DNA of 34,712 bases from Pseudomonadota bacterium (GTDB taxonomy: Bacteria; Pseudomonadota; Gammaproteobacteria; Xanthomonadales; Xanthomonadaceae), in the NCBI GenBank assembly GCA_963205495.1, contig CAUJIN010000066.1, positions 1 to 34,712 of the forward strand, given 5' to 3'. Each line of letters begins with the position of its first letter. Positions within the stretch are counted from its first letter, which is position 1. The notes under the pieces were generated by a model, which worked only from the letters and a program-made list of their open reading frames with translations, did not search any database and had not been told where the DNA came from. Positions 1-7,994 of the stretch are shown here, one piece after another. The position numbers were made by a program, and so were the translations under genes.

Positions 1-594
1 CAGCATCCAGAGGCCGCCGGTGAGCATCTGCCCGGCAGCGGACATGAACGGGGTCGGCAGGTCGCGGCCGCGGCTCCAGATCGAACCCCAGGCCCAGGCG
101 ACGGGTGCCACCAGCAGCATGATCATGCCTGTCGGCGTCGCCGCCAGCGTGCCGCCGGCGTTGAGCCACAGCACGCCCGCGAATCCGACCGACAGGCCGA
201 TCCATTCCACGCGCCCGGGGCGCTCGCCGCGCGCCAGTGCGAACAGCGCCGCCCACAGCGGCATCGAGGCCACCGCCACCGCGGCCATGCCCGAGGACAC
301 CTCGCGCTCGGCCACGTTCACCAGTCCGTTGCTCAGCAGCACCATGAAGATGGAAAGCCACCACAGCCGGCGCCACTGCGCCCGCGTGGGTGCGGGCACG
401 CCGCGCCAGCGCAGCACGCCGTACATCAGTGCGCCGGCCAGCAGCATGCGGATGGCACCGAGCAGGAACGGCGGATAGCCCTCCAGCGCGAAACGGATGC
501 CCAGATAGGTGGAACCCCACACCACGTACAGTGCGCCCAGCGCCAGGGCTATGGCCCACGACGGCGGGGCGGCGACATTGCCGTCGCGGGTCAC
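1..594 (-). CDS. EamA/DMT-family inner-membrane transporter (3' end cut by window edge)
   Basis: The reverse strand from a GTG at 594 encodes the N-terminal 198 residues of a very hydrophobic protein; the rest lies beyond base 1. The N-terminus has the EamA pattern: a first helix containing VVWGSTYLGIRFAL, then PPFLLGAIRMLLAG, a helix around LLSNGLVNVAERE, and a later helix around VAPVAWAWGSIWSR. Family members are ten-helix drug/metabolite exporters of the cytoplasmic membrane; this one looks YedA-like, but the substrate cannot be read from sequence. GTG is chosen because the frame then starts just before the first transmembrane helix and no in-frame ATG lies nearby upstream. It follows prc on the same strand after 85 bp that contain a hairpin, so it may be a separate unit. 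Confidence 0.85.
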   Translation of the reverse strand, partial: MTRDGNVAAPPSWAIALALGALYVVWGSTYLGIRFALEGYPPFLLGAIRMLLAGALMYGVLRWRGVPAPTRAQWRRLWWLSIFMVLLSNGLVNVAEREVSSGMAAVAVASMPLWAALFALARGERPGRVEWIGLSVGFAGVLWLNAGGTLAATPTGMIMLLVAPVAWAWGSIWSRGRDLPTPFMSAAGQMLTGGLWML

Positions 595-622
595 GGATGC
601 GGGGTCCCGGAATGGCGTTGCG

Positions 623-650
623 ATCCGCGCCCACCATGGCGGGCGCGGAT
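623..650 (-). terminator. hairpin between prc and the EamA gene, possible terminator
   Basis: A 10-bp perfect stem (ATCCGCGCCC at 623-632 with its complement at 641-650) encloses an 8-base loop. It sits downstream of the prc stop and upstream of the transporter start. There is no T-run on either side, so it may be a weak or Rho-assisted terminator, or only an mRNA 3'-end structure. Confidence 0.4.
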
Positions 651-679
651 TCCGACGGGGAGGGAAAGCACGGGCCGGA

Positions 680-2869
680 TCAGTGCAGGCGCTTGGCGTC
701 CGGAGCGACCGGATCGGGATCGGCCGGCAGCACCTGCGCCGCCAGCGCGCGGTCGTCGCGCAACAGGGCGATGGCGTCGGCGAGAATGTTCGCGGCCTCG
801 CGCGCCAGCACGTCGGGCGGCTGGTTGCGGGCTTCCTCCTCGCGCTTGGCATCGGCCGCGACGTTGCGCTCGTCGGCCTGCAAGCCGTCGTCCAGCGATG
901 CTTCCCCGTCGGCTCCGGCCAGCCCCTGCGCCTTGCGCTCCTCTTCGCGCTTCTTGCGCCGCGCCTCGTTGCGCTCGCGCTCGGCGCGGCGCGTGGCCTC
1001 GTTCAGCGAGATGGTCTTTTCGCTGCGCTGGCGCCGGTATTCGGCCGCGTCTTCGGCCAGCCAGACGAACTCCGGATCGGCCTTGGCGCGGACTTCGTGG
1101 CGTGCTTCCAGCAGCGGCAGGAGCGGCTTGAAGTTGGCCTGGACGACATGGTCGGCCGCCTCCACGCGCGTCCACGGCAGGGCGTTGTCGTAGGTGCTTT
1201 CCCCGTAGTCCTCGGCATCCAGCGTCACCGGAAAGGCGATGTCCGGGGTGACGCCGCGGTTCTGGGTGGAGCCGCCCTCGACCCGGAAGAACTGCGCCAC
1301 GGTCATCTTGAGCTGGCCGAAGCCGGGGGCGTCGGCGCGCGAGAACATGTCCAGATCGACGAGGTTCTGCACCGTGCCCTTGCCGAAGGTGGTCTCGCCG
1401 ATGATCAGGGCGCGTCCGTAGTCCTGCATGGCGCCGGCAAAGATTTCCGAGGCCGACGCCGAGGCGCGATTGACCAGCACCGCGAGCGGTCCGTCCCAGG
1501 CGGTGCCCGCCTGGGTGTCGCGCTGCACATCGACCCGCCCCCCTGCATCGCGTACCTGCACCACCGGGCCGCGGTCGATGAACAGGCCGGACAGCTCGAT
1601 CGCTTCGGTCAGCGAACCGCCGCCGTTGTTGCGCAGGTCGATCACAACGCCGTCGACCTTTTCCTGCTTGAGTTCGGCCAGCAGCTTGGCCACGTCGCGC
1701 GTGGCCGAGCGGTAATCCGGCTCGTCGCGGCGGCGGCCTTCGAAATCCTGATAGAAGGTCGGCAGGTCGATCACGCCGATGCGGCGCGCGGCTTCTCCCT
1801 CGCCCACCGTGAGCACCGACTTGCGCGCCGCCTGCTCCTCCAGTTTCACCTTCTCGCGGGTCAGCAGCACGGTCCGGTGCTCGCCATCGATGCCGGCATC
1901 GGCCGGCAGCAGGTCGAGGCGCACCCGGGTCTGGCGCGGGCCGCGGATGAGGTCGACCACATCGTCGATGCGCCAGCCCACCACATCGACCATGGCGCCG
2001 TCATCGCCCTGACCGACCGCGTAGATGCGGTCGCCGGGCTTGACCTTGCCCGACATCGCCGCCGGTCCGCCCGGCACGATGGAGCGGATCACGGTGACTT
2101 CCTCGTCGTTGACCTGCAGCACCGCGCCGATGCCCTCCAGCGAAAGCCGCATGGATACGTTGAAATTCTCGGTGGTGCGCGGATTCATGTAGCCGGTGTG
2201 CGGTTCGATCGCGTTGGTGTACGCGTTCAGGAAAGTCTGGAACACATCGTCGGCGCGGATCGAACGGATGCGCGACTCGGTGTTGGCATAGCGCTTGTCG
2301 AGCGTTTCGCGGATCGCCTTCATCGACTTCCCGGCCAGCTTGAGGCGCAAGACGTCGTTCTTGACGCGCTTGCGCCACAGGTCATCCAGCTCCTTGGCAT
2401 TCGCGGCGAAGGGCACGTCCTTGCGGTCGTAGGCCCAGCTTTCATCCGCGCTGAAATCGATGTCGGTCCGGAGGTATTCGCGCGCAAAGCGGCTGCGCTC
2501 GGCCACGCGCTGCACGTAGATGTTGAACATCTCGAAGGCCGGCTCCAGGCGGCGCTCGCGCAGCGCGTCGTCGAAGCCGGTGCGCAGCGCGGAGAAGCGT
2601 TCGACATCGCTGGCCAGCAGGTACATCCGGTCGCGGTCCAGCGCCTCCAGATAGTGCTGGTAGATCTTTTCCGAGAGCGCGTCGTCCAGCGGCAGCGGGT
2701 GGTAGTGGTAGCGGCTGTTGCTGAGCAGCTGGGTGACCAGGGTCGCCACATCCTTCTGGGTGTCGGAGGGAGACAGGGTCAGCGACTCCACCGGCTTGGG
2801 CTTGGCCAGTGCGCCGCCGGCGAGGGCGAGGGTGAGGGCGAGAACGGACAGACGACGCAGTGCGGACAT
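680..2869 (-). CDS. prc: Tail-specific C-terminal processing protease Prc (Tsp), family S41
   Basis: 729 residues; a periplasmic protease that degrades or trims proteins from unstructured C-termini. In E. coli, Prc (with NlpI) trims penicillin-binding protein 3 and degrades the endopeptidase MepS. Visible here: a signal peptide (about 1-22), a helical N-terminal region, a PDZ domain (about 240-325, core VPGGPAAMSGKVKPGDRI), the S41 protease core, and a charged coiled-coil C-terminal region (about 610-700) typical of the long Tsp form. The catalytic Ser-Asp-Lys set is complete: S472 in the SASASE motif, D483 in MQDYG, K497 in TFGKGTV, with the spacing of E. coli Tsp. The start is the ATG at 2869, where GAGG lies upstream and a signal peptide follows; an upstream in-frame extension has no signal peptide. 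It is divergent from rpoH. Confidence 0.96.
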   Translation of the reverse strand: MSALRRLSVLALTLALAGGALAKPKPVESLTLSPSDTQKDVATLVTQLLSNSRYHYHPLPLDDALSEKIYQHYLEALDRDRMYLLASDVERFSALRTGFDDALRERRLEPAFEMFNIYVQRVAERSRFAREYLRTDIDFSADESWAYDRKDVPFAANAKELDDLWRKRVKNDVLRLKLAGKSMKAIRETLDKRYANTESRIRSIRADDVFQTFLNAYTNAIEPHTGYMNPRTTENFNVSMRLSLEGIGAVLQVNDEEVTVIRSIVPGGPAAMSGKVKPGDRIYAVGQGDDGAMVDVVGWRIDDVVDLIRGPRQTRVRLDLLPADAGIDGEHRTVLLTREKVKLEEQAARKSVLTVGEGEAARRIGVIDLPTFYQDFEGRRRDEPDYRSATRDVAKLLAELKQEKVDGVVIDLRNNGGGSLTEAIELSGLFIDRGPVVQVRDAGGRVDVQRDTQAGTAWDGPLAVLVNRASASASEIFAGAMQDYGRALIIGETTFGKGTVQNLVDLDMFSRADAPGFGQLKMTVAQFFRVEGGSTQNRGVTPDIAFPVTLDAEDYGESTYDNALPWTRVEAADHVVQANFKPLLPLLEARHEVRAKADPEFVWLAEDAAEYRRQRSEKTISLNEATRRAERERNEARRKKREEERKAQGLAGADGEASLDDGLQADERNVAADAKREEEARNQPPDVLAREAANILADAIALLRDDRALAAQVLPADPDPVAPDAKRLH

Positions 2870-3118
2870 GGGAAAACCTCGGGATTTCGGGCGCCGCGGC
2901 CGCACATGCGGGCACGGGGCGGCATCAGCGTGCCAACGCGGCGCGGCTTGGGCAAGCACAGAATGCGCCAGAATGGGGGCAAAGACCGGTTCCGGAAGTC
3001 ATGCGTTCGCCGTTTCATCCTCGATGGAACGCTCGCGTTCACGTATCGCACCCGCCGATCCCGGATAGGCGCCAACCTCCAGGCACGCTTGCTCACCCAA
3101 CGGGAACTTTTGCCCGCC
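2870..3118. other. prc-rpoH divergent intergenic region, left part
   Basis: The gap between prc and rpoH is about 309 bp. This part holds the prc leader. I find no convincing sigma-70 promoter for prc. A CCCCATTC-like block on the reverse strand near 2970 faintly recalls a sigma-32 -10 element, but its -35 partner is poor. No coding potential is convincing on either strand. Confidence 0.5.
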
Positions 3119-3145
3119 TTAGCACTCCAATGCCCCGAGTGCTAG
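3119..3145. promoter_or_regulatory. CIRCE element (HrcA operator) over the rpoH promoter
   Basis: TTAGCACTC at 3119-3127, a 9-base spacer, then GAGTGCTAG at 3137-3145. This is the CIRCE consensus TTAGCACTC-N9-GAGTGCTAA with a single change in the last base. CIRCE is the binding site of the heat-shock repressor HrcA, classically in front of groESL and dnaK operons. Here it lies 33 bp upstream of the rpoH start and overlaps the likely promoter, so HrcA binding would block rpoH transcription. The site is seen directly; control by HrcA is inferred, and hrcA itself is not in the window. Confidence 0.85.
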
Positions 3146-3148
3146 ACT
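3119..3148 (+). promoter_or_regulatory. putative rpoH promoter embedded in CIRCE
   Basis: A -35-like TTAGCA (3119-3124), an 18-bp spacer and an extended -10 TGC-TAGACT (3140-3148) fit a housekeeping promoter whose two boxes coincide with the two CIRCE arms. The predicted start near 3155 would leave a leader of about 25 nt with GGGAGA (3165-3170) as ribosome site. The -35 match is modest. Confidence 0.5.
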
Positions 3149-3178
3149 GGGGCCAGTCCCCCATGGGAGAACCACCGC

Positions 3179-4039
3179 ATGAATACCGCCCTGATGAGCA
3201 ACACCCTGCCCATCCCCAGCGCGCTGGGTTCGCTGGACGCCTACATCGGCGCCGTGAACCGCATTCCCGTGCTCACGGTCGAGGAAGAGCAGGAGCTGGC
3301 CCATCGCTACAGTTCCGAACAGGATCTCTCCGCCGCCCGTTCGCTGGTGCTTTCACACCTGCGTTTCGTGGTGCATGTGGCGCGTGGCTACAGCGGCTAC
3401 GGCCTGCAGATCGCCGACCTGATCCAGGAAGGCAACATCGGCCTCATGAAGGCGGTCAAGCGCTTCGATCCCACCCAGGGCGTGCGCCTGGTGAGCTTCG
3501 CGGTGCACTGGATCCGCGCCGAGATGCACGAGTTCATCCTCAAGAACTGGCGCATCGTGAAGGTCGCCACCACCAAGGCGCAGCGCAAGCTGTTTTTCAA
3601 CCTGCGCAAGAGCCGCCAGCGTCTGGGCTGGATGAACCATGCGGAAGTTCAGGCCGTGGCGCGCGATCTCAACGTGCCCGCCTCCGAAGTGCTGGAGATG
3701 GAAGCGCGCCTGTCCGGCCGCGACATCGGCTTCGAAGCGCCGGCGGACGCGGAAGAGGACGCGCCGCCCGCGCCCATGGCCTATCTGGTCGCACCCGACG
3801 CCGATCCGGCCCACGCCTATGCCCGCGACGACGAGGAAGGCAGCCAGCTGGAGCTGCTGCGCGAAGGCCTGGCGCAGCTGGACGCGCGTTCGCGCGACAT
3901 CATCCGCCGCCGCTGGCTCGACGACGAGCGCAAGGTGACGCTGCAGGAGCTGGCCGACGAGTACGGCGTTTCGGCCGAACGCATCCGCCAGATCGAGGCG
4001 AACGCGATGAAGAAGATGAAGGCGCTGCTGGTGGCATAA
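3179..4039 (+). CDS. rpoH: RNA polymerase heat-shock sigma factor sigma-32
   Basis: 286 residues, the usual length for RpoH. It directs RNA polymerase to heat-shock promoters (chaperones, ATP-dependent proteases). Region 2 (about 52-125) includes [19 protein letters not shown] and the 2.4 helix [14 protein letters not shown]. The diagnostic RpoH box QRKLFFNLR is at 135-143. Region 4.2 has a helix-turn-helix at about 253-276 ending in [15 protein letters not shown]. An acidic linker rich in Asp/Glu/Pro (185-220) is longer than I would expect. The start is the ATG at 3179 with GGGAGA eight bases upstream. It is transcribed alone, behind a CIRCE operator, and ends at a bidirectional hairpin facing the kinase gene. 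In many gammaproteobacteria rpoH follows ftsEX in the same direction; here it is inverted and separated from them. Confidence 0.97.
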   Translation: MNTALMSNTLPIPSALGSLDAYIGAVNRIPVLTVEEEQELAHRYSSEQDLSAARSLVLSHLRFVVHVARGYSGYGLQIADLIQEGNIGLMKAVKRFDPTQGVRLVSFAVHWIRAEMHEFILKNWRIVKVATTKAQRKLFFNLRKSRQRLGWMNHAEVQAVARDLNVPASEVLEMEARLSGRDIGFEAPADAEEDAPPAPMAYLVAPDADPAHAYARDDEEGSQLELLREGLAQLDARSRDIIRRRWLDDERKVTLQELADEYGVSAERIRQIEANAMKKMKALLVA

Positions 4040-4067
4040 CGCCGAAACCTCGCCGCAACGCCAAGGA

Positions 4068-4091
4068 AACGGCCCCGGAAACGGGGCCGTT
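4068..4091. terminator. bidirectional hairpin between convergent rpoH and kinase genes
   Basis: A 10-bp perfect stem AACGGCCCCG / CGGGGCCGTT closes a GAAA tetraloop, 28 bp after the rpoH stop and 22 bp after the end of the oppositely read kinase gene. The T-tract is poor on both sides, but the stem is very stable and the position between convergent genes is typical of a shared terminator. Confidence 0.75.
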
Positions 4092-4113
4092 CTGCTGTGC
4101 CGCCGCGGATGCT

Positions 4114-6531
4114 TCAGGGCCGGGGCAATGCGCGGCGCAGCGCCTCCAGCCGCGCCGCGTGTTCAACCGCCTCCGCCCCCGCCTCGCCGAGCAGCCGCTC
4201 GGCCTGCGCCAGCGCATCGGCGGCAGCGGGCCGATCCTTCTGCCTTTGCGCCGCCTCGGCGGTACCCAGCGCGGCGCGCAGCCGCAGCGCGACCGGCAGC
4301 GGCGCCGGGTCCTCGCGCGAGAAGGCTTCCAGCGCCTCGCGCGCCGGCCCCGGTTGTCCCAGCGCGAGCAGCGTCTCGGCGCGCGCGACCCGCATCGCCT
4401 GCACGAGCAGGCTGGACGATCCGGCGTGCGCCAGCGCCATCGCCTCGGCCTCGGTGCCCAGCGCCAGCGCCTCGTCCCAGCGCCCCAGGCGCTGCAGCAC
4501 GCGCGCATAGTTGCCGATCAGCGCGGCGGTTGCCGCCGATGGCCCGAACAGCGTGCGGCGCAAGTCCAGGGCGCGCGCGAAAGTTTCCTCGGCACGCTCC
4601 AGATCGTTCTTGCGGAAGTAGGCGGCGGCGAGGTTGTTGAGGGTGTTGAGGGCGTCGTTTCCGGCACCGAGCTGGAGGCGCTCCCACAGAGCCAGCGCGC
4701 GCCGCGACACGTCGATGCCCTCGTCGAGCCGGCCGGACTGGACGTAGGCCGCGCCCAGGTTCGTCAGCAGGGCCGCGGTTTCGTAGTGCTCGTCGCCCGA
4801 GCGCGCCCTGCGTTCGCGCAGGGCCGCTTCCAGCACGGCGAGGGCGCCTTCCGGATCGCCATCCTCGCGCTGCAGGCGCGCCTGCAACATGCGCGAGGTC
4901 AGCAGCACGTCGGCGTGGCGCGGTGGATCGGTTTCCCAGTACCGCTGCGCCGCCGCCAGCAGGCGCCGCGCCTCCTCGCCCTGGCCCATGCGGTGCACGG
5001 CTTCGGCCAGGGTGAAGCGCACGTCGGCGGCGGCGTTCGGATCGGCGATGTCGGCCTCGTGCTCCAGCCAGCGCCGCAGCAGCGGCACGGCGGCGGCGTA
5101 GTCGTTGATGTGGAAGTGCAGCTCGCCCAACGCCTTGAGCACGGCGGCGCTGGTGGCCGGATCGGCGGAAAAATCCGCCGCGACGCGCGAAGCGGCCTGG
5201 TCGAGCACCGCCTTGGCGGTGAGCGGCGTGCCTTCGCCGGCGCTGCGGGCGGCATCGCGGAACATGAGCGCGAGGTAGTCGCGCACGGCCTTGCTGCGGC
5301 GCGCCTCGGTCTGGGCGATGTCGCGCTCGCGCAGGGCTTCTTCGTGCGCCAGCGAGATGGCCGAAAGCGCCGCCACGAGGCCGACGAATACCACCGCAAC
5401 CGCCGCTGCGGCCACCCAGTAGCGTCGCAGCAGACGGCGCAGCCGATAGCCGAGGGCATCGCCGCGGGCAGCAACGGTGCGGTGCGCGAGGTGTCGCCGC
5501 AGGTCCTCGGCCAGCGCTTCCACGGAAGCGTAGCGGGCCGCAGGTTCCGGCCTCAGCGCCTTGCTGACGATGGCATCCAGGTCCCCGCGCAGGAGCCGCG
5601 CGCGCGCCGGTGATGGCGCGCAGGCGCTGGGCGGCGGCGGCGGCCCCATGCGGGCGCGCTGCAGCATCGCGATCGGCCCGGCGCCCACCAGTTCGCCCCA
5701 GGGCGAGCGGTCGGTCAGCAGCTCGTGCAGCAGCAGGCCCAGGGCGTAGACATCGGTGAGGGTGCTCCGGGCCTCGCCGGAAAGCTGTTCGGGAGCGGCA
5801 TAGCGCGGCGTCAGGCGCAGGTCGCAGGTCTGGCCGGCCTCGCCATCCAGGCGCCGGGCGATGCCGAAATCCAGCAGGGCCACGCGCCCATCGCGCCGCA
5901 CCAGGATGTTTTCCGGCTTGAGATCGCAGTGGATGACCAGGTGGCGATGCGCGAACGCGACGGCATCGCAGACCTGGAGGAACAGGGCCAGCCGCCGCTC
6001 GTGCGCAAGGCTGCGGATGTGGTTCGACCACGCCGCGCCATCCACGTATTCCATCACCATGTAGGGTCGCCCGTCGGGCAGGGCTCCGGCGTCGAGCAGG
6101 CGGGCGATGCCGGGATGTTCCAGCCGCGCGAGCAGGCGCTGCTCGCGCAGGAAGCCGGTGTCTTCGCCGGCTCCGAGCCGATGCAGCAGCTTGATCGCCA
6201 CCTGCTGCTCGAACCGCCCGTCCGCCCGTTCGGCCAGCCAGACTTCGCCCATGCCGCCGCGACCGATGGGGCGCACCAGTCGCCACGGACCCAGCGTCGG
6301 CGCAGGGGCCGCCTGCGGGAGGAACGGGGCGGCTTCGAGAAACCCCTCGGAGGCGGACACGGCAGCGAGCAGGTCCAGCACTTCGCGATGCATCGCGGGG
6401 TCGTCGACACAGGCCTGTTCCAGAAAGACCTGGCGTGCCTGGCTCGGCTGGTCCAGCGCGGCGTCGAGCAGGGCTTCGATGCGGGCAAAGCGGGCGGCGT
6501 CCCCGCCCGGACGTGGCGCCTCGGCAATCAT
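4114..6531 (-). CDS. Transmembrane Ser/Thr protein kinase with C-terminal TPR region
   Basis: 805 residues. Residues 82-345 form a Hanks-type kinase: glycine loop GRGGMG (90-95), VAIK with K114, catalytic HCDLKPEN (D203, N208), DFG (221-223), APE (246-248). The residue before the catalytic Asp is Cys rather than Arg, so it is a non-RD kinase. A basic stretch RLRRLLRR precedes one transmembrane helix (about 372-394). The last 400 residues are tetratricopeptide-like helical pairs, which would lie in the periplasm if the kinase is cytoplasmic. Its ATG overlaps the stop of the upstream ECF sigma gene by 4 bp (ATGA), implying translational coupling. Kinases in such pairs are reported to phosphorylate and activate the sigma factor, as described in Vibrio and Xanthomonas. 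The signal and target genes here are unknown. Confidence 0.93.
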   Translation of the reverse strand: MIAEAPRPGGDAARFARIEALLDAALDQPSQARQVFLEQACVDDPAMHREVLDLLAAVSASEGFLEAAPFLPQAAPAPTLGPWRLVRPIGRGGMGEVWLAERADGRFEQQVAIKLLHRLGAGEDTGFLREQRLLARLEHPGIARLLDAGALPDGRPYMVMEYVDGAAWSNHIRSLAHERRLALFLQVCDAVAFAHRHLVIHCDLKPENILVRRDGRVALLDFGIARRLDGEAGQTCDLRLTPRYAAPEQLSGEARSTLTDVYALGLLLHELLTDRSPWGELVGAGPIAMLQRARMGPPPPPSACAPSPARARLLRGDLDAIVSKALRPEPAARYASVEALAEDLRRHLAHRTVAARGDALGYRLRRLLRRYWVAAAAVAVVFVGLVAALSAISLAHEEALRERDIAQTEARRSKAVRDYLALMFRDAARSAGEGTPLTAKAVLDQAASRVAADFSADPATSAAVLKALGELHFHINDYAAAVPLLRRWLEHEADIADPNAAADVRFTLAEAVHRMGQGEEARRLLAAAQRYWETDPPRHADVLLTSRMLQARLQREDGDPEGALAVLEAALRERRARSGDEHYETAALLTNLGAAYVQSGRLDEGIDVSRRALALWERLQLGAGNDALNTLNNLAAAYFRKNDLERAEETFARALDLRRTLFGPSAATAALIGNYARVLQRLGRWDEALALGTEAEAMALAHAGSSSLLVQAMRVARAETLLALGQPGPAREALEAFSREDPAPLPVALRLRAALGTAEAAQRQKDRPAAADALAQAERLLGEAGAEAVEHAARLEALRRALPRP

Positions 6532-7124
6532 GCAGAAGCGGCGCCTGACACTTCTCCGGCATCATCGGGCGCGCCTTCGCCCAGCGCGCGGTAGAGCCAG
6601 GCGCGCGCCTTGACCCAGTCGCGCCGCACGGTGCGGTCGGTGATGCCGAGAGCCAGCGCGGTTTCGTCTTCGCTGTAACCGGCAAAAAAGCGGCACTCCA
6701 CCACCTGCGCCAGGCGCGGGCTGAGCTCGGCGAGCCGTTCCAGCGCCTCGTTCACCTGCAGGATCTGCTCGTCGGCCTCGTCGGGCGCGTCGATCTCCTC
6801 GTCCAGCGATATCGGAACCGCACCTGCGTTGCGCTTGGAGGCGAAGCGCCGTTCTGCATCGCCCACCAGCACCTGCCGCATGGCCAGCGCGGCGGTGGCG
6901 AGGAAGTGCTGCTCGTTTTCCCAGCCGGGCGCGCGCTGCAGCTTGATCCAGGCCTCGCTGATCAGCGCCGTGGTGCACAGCGTCGCGCCTGCGCCCACGC
7001 GGAACCGCTCGCACCGCGCGATGCGGCGCAGGTCGGAATGGAACGCGCTGATCAATCCGGCGAGCAGTTCATCGGAACCCTCCGATGCAGACGCAGACCG
7101 GGATGACGGGGTGCCGGAAATCAT
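6528..7124 (-). CDS. ECF-type sigma factor of the kinase-linked group (Sigma70_ECF, ECF43-like)
   Basis: 198 residues. The sigma-2 part (about 18-95) has TALISEAWIKL and FLATAALAMRQVLVGDAERR, the pattern of the Sigma70_ECF family. The sigma-4 part (about 125-183) has LSPRLAQVVECRFFAGYSEDETALALGI followed by RTVRRDWVKARAWLYRAL as recognition helix. There is no anti-sigma gene nearby; instead the next gene is a Ser/Thr kinase with a 4-bp overlap. In the kinase-linked group a conserved threonine of region 2.2 is phosphorylated to allow core binding (from memory of the literature); the Thr-Thr at 51-52 is the matching candidate here. The start is the ATG at 7124; no clear Shine-Dalgarno sequence precedes it. 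Group assignment is an inference from motif pattern and gene pairing. Confidence 0.9.
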   Translation of the reverse strand: MISGTPSSRSASASEGSDELLAGLISAFHSDLRRIARCERFRVGAGATLCTTALISEAWIKLQRAPGWENEQHFLATAALAMRQVLVGDAERRFASKRNAGAVPISLDEEIDAPDEADEQILQVNEALERLAELSPRLAQVVECRFFAGYSEDETALALGITDRTVRRDWVKARAWLYRALGEGAPDDAGEVSGAASA

Positions 7125-7145
7125 GCGGGCAAGTCTGGCACAGGT

Positions 7146-7165
7146 TTGGCGATCGGTTGCGCCAA
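7146..7165. promoter_or_regulatory. inverted repeat upstream of the ECF sigma/kinase operon
   Basis: TTGGCG (7146-7151), 8 bases, CGCCAA (7160-7165), located 21-41 bp upstream of the sigma factor start. Its position suits an operator or part of an autoregulated promoter, but 6-bp arms can arise by chance in GC-rich DNA. Confidence 0.3.
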
Positions 7166-7259
7166 GAAGGCTTGCGCACCCCGTCGCGCATCGTTGCAGC
7201 GATCCCTGCCTCTCCGCATTCGACGCGCGGATCGGTTGGCTCGGGATCGGCGCGTCGGA

Positions 7260-7994
7260 TCAGGGCGCAGGGGAAAACTCGCGCAGCATCGCTTCCACCT
7301 GCACGCGCGGCGGCAGGCGCCAGTCGATCGGTGCCTGACCGGTTTTCGCGAAGAAGCGGTTGGCGGCGGAAAAATGTCCGCAACCGAGGAAGCCGCGGTG
7401 GGCCGACAGCGGCGAAGGGTGCGGGGCGCGCAGCACGCAGTGGCGCCGCGAATCGATGAACCGGCCCTTCTTCTGCGCATAGCTGCCCCAGAGCAGGAAC
7501 ACGAGGTTCTCGCGCTCTTCGGCCAGGGCGCGGATGGCGCGATCGGTGAAGGTTTCCCAGCCGCGGTTCTGGTGCGATCCGGGGCGGCCGTCTTCCACGG
7601 TGAGCACGGCGTTGAGCAGCAGCACGCCCTGGCTGGCCCAAGGCAGCAGGCAGCCGTGATCGGGCGGGGCGATGCGCAGGTCGCGCTCGATCTCGGCGTA
7701 GATGTTGCGCAGCGAAGGCGGCACCGGCACGCCGGGCAACACCGAGAAGCACAGCCCGTGCGCCTGTCCGGGGCCGTGGTACGGATCCTGCCCGAGCAGG
7801 ACAAGCTTGACCCGATCGAACGCGGTGGCGTCGAAGGCCGCGAAGATGCGCGGTGCCGGCGGGTGGATGCGCTTGCCGCGTTCGCGCTCGGCCACGAGGA
7901 AGGCGCGCAGCTGCGCCATGGCCGGATCCTCGAACGCCTCGTGCAAGCGGGCCTTCCAGCCTGCCTCGATCCGCACCCGCGACAGCGCGCTCAC
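7260..7994 (-). CDS. ung: Uracil-DNA glycosylase
   Basis: 244 residues, family 1 UDG. It removes uracil from DNA (from cytosine deamination or dUTP misincorporation) and starts base excision repair. The water-activating loop [14 protein letters not shown] is at 68-81 with catalytic D70; the minor-groove loop [11 protein letters not shown] begins at H192. Both key residues match E. coli D64 and H187. The start is a GTG at 7994 whose bases overlap the stop of the upstream response-regulator gene (GTGA), so ung is the last gene of the ftsE-ftsX-regulator-ung string and is probably translated by coupling. The C-terminus ends normally. Confidence 0.97.
   Translation of the reverse strand: MSALSRVRIEAGWKARLHEAFEDPAMAQLRAFLVAERERGKRIHPPAPRIFAAFDATAFDRVKLVLLGQDPYHGPGQAHGLCFSVLPGVPVPPSLRNIYAEIERDLRIAPPDHGCLLPWASQGVLLLNAVLTVEDGRPGSHQNRGWETFTDRAIRALAEERENLVFLLWGSYAQKKGRFIDSRRHCVLRAPHPSPLSAHRGFLGCGHFSAANRFFAKTGQAPIDWRLPPRVQVEAMLREFSPAP

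Noticed and set aside
2960..3000. Sigma-32-like promoter for prc (CCCCATTC on the reverse strand)
   Set aside because: The -35 element CTTCCG matches CTTGAA at only three positions; too weak to call.
509..3145. An 878-codon open frame on the + strand antisense to prc
   Set aside because: Mirror of prc coding sequence with no recognisable domain; prc has intact catalytic residues and signal peptide.
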